Source: Chromatiaceae bacterium
GTDB taxonomy: Bacteria > Pseudomonadota > Gammaproteobacteria > Chromatiales > Chromatiaceae
Length of the DNA: 5,718 nucleotides
Assembly: GCA_016880695.1 (NCBI GenBank)
Contig: JAEHCY010000658.1
Location: 1 to 5,718, forward strand
Reading direction: 5' to 3'
The notes under the pieces were generated by a model. The model was given only the letters and a program-made list of their open reading frames with translations. It was not told the origin of the DNA and did not search any database. Position numbers and translations under genes: made by a program. Below, in pieces: positions 5,411-5,718 of this stretch. The stretch's first letter is position 1; every line of letters starts with the position of its first letter.

Positions 5411-5549
5411 TGGAGTGGGTGTGTTGTGGGTGGGTACCCAGGGCCCACGCGGGGCCCGGTCAGGCCCAGGATAATCGCTACGCGCTCCACGCCGCTCATC
5501 TTCGGAGATGCAGGTGTCCGTCGCAGCGGGCATCGCGCGAGGCGATTAG
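5411..5549 (+). repeat. Diverged interspersed repeat, copy 2
   Basis: This copy shares GTTGTGGGTG (5423-5432), ATAATCGCTACGCGCT (5471-5486) and GGGCATCGCGC (5528-5538) with copy 1, in the same order and orientation. Relative to copy 1 it carries about 32 extra bases between the first two blocks. These include the palindrome TGGGTACCCA (5431-5440) and two GGGCCC (5441-5446, 5452-5457). It lies just upstream of hicAB. Confidence 0.6.
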
Positions 5550-5583
5550 CGCTGTGCCTCAGCTACGCCCGCCGGCCTCCCTC

Positions 5584-5610
5584 AAACCGACCGATTTGGC
5601 GGTTTCATGG
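5584..5610. other. Composition boundary, likely second junction, with a small hairpin
   Basis: GC by hand count is about 67% over 5541-5600 and about 37% over 5611-5718. AAACCG (5584-5589) pairs with CGGTTT (5600-5605), and CC/GG pairs extend the stem inward past one bulged A. Sequence to the left belongs to the high-GC repeat region; sequence to the right encodes a beta-lactamase-like protein. The exact join cannot be placed better than about 5580-5620. Confidence 0.6.
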
Positions 5611-5718
5611 GCAAAGGATAAATATGTGTACAGTGATAACGATTTTATTTTCCTGGGCAAGATCGTCGAGGAGTTGTCCGGTATGCCTTTGAATGAATAC
5701 GTTGAAAAAAACTTTTAC
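5611..5718 (+). CDS. Serine beta-lactamase-like hydrolase, internal fragment
   Basis: The 36 codons read AKDKYVYSDNDFIFLGKIVE, then ELSGMPLNEYVEKNFY. This matches the beta-lactamase / penicillin-binding (AmpC-like) family around its second catalytic motif. YSD (7-9) occupies the place of the YxN tyrosine motif, and the following FIFLGKIVEELSGMPLNEYV is the helix typical of this family. Enzymes of this group include esterases, D-aminopeptidases and beta-lactamases, and in Bacteroidota a fusion to a glycoside hydrolase family 3 domain. The SxxK nucleophile motif should lie upstream and is not present. The frame stays open leftwards into the repeat region and across hicAB, but that sequence has no family similarity, so the true start is cut off at the likely junction. 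The AT-rich codons and wording suggest a Bacteroidota source (inference). The window ends inside the gene. Confidence 0.75.

Noticed and set aside
5062..5718. Open frame on the plus strand running across hicAB into the beta-lactamase-like fragment
   Set aside because: It is open only because the region is GC-rich. Similarity to the hydrolase begins near 5611, and the rest is antisense to hicA and hicB.
1..5718. CRISPR array, rRNA or complete insertion sequence
   Set aside because: No regularly spaced repeats, no rRNA sequence and no intact transposase or matched terminal repeats were found by reading both strands.

Overview
The window looks like a mosaic of three bacterial DNA sources rather than one continuous genome segment. 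Bases 1 to about 1400 carry the 3' two-thirds of dnaJ followed by a nearly complete grpE, both on the minus strand. The GrpE has a long charged, arginine-rich leader. The gene order dnaJ-grpE and the sequence style suggest, but do not prove, a Desulfobacterota-type (former deltaproteobacterial) source. At a run of six C (1401-1406) this dnaJ stops mid-gene and abuts, head to head, the 3' half of a dihydrolipoamide dehydrogenase gene (lpdA) on the plus strand. Neither gene shows decay up to the join.

Bases about 1406 to 5600 read as a high-GC gammaproteobacterium, possibly of purple-sulfur or Chromatiales type. The evidence is an Lpd with an E. coli-like C-terminus, a ZapE cell-division ATPase and a YaiL-like DUF2058 protein, a set typical of gammaproteobacteria. 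lpdA ends at a strong hairpin terminator. zapE and the DUF2058 gene lie on the minus strand, converging on lpdA, and zapE has a good sigma-70-type promoter of its own. A gene-poor stretch (4212-4871) follows, with hairpins, one copy of a diverged repeat and the remnant of an IS3-type transposase. Next, on the minus strand, is a hicA-hicB toxin-antitoxin pair in which hicA lacks one base and is frameshifted, although its stop still overlaps the hicB start. A second diverged copy of the repeat lies beyond it.

From about 5606 the base composition drops (about 37% GC by hand count over 5611-5718, against about 67% in the 60 bases before 5601). The window ends inside a serine beta-lactamase-like gene that resembles Bacteroidota proteins.

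The genes are familiar: DnaK co-chaperones, a subunit of 2-oxoacid dehydrogenase complexes, a divisome ATPase, a DUF2058 protein and a toxin-antitoxin pair. I see no convincing new system. The most useful observations are the two sharp joins, the frameshifted hicA, and the paired diverged repeats that bracket the transposase remnant and hicAB.
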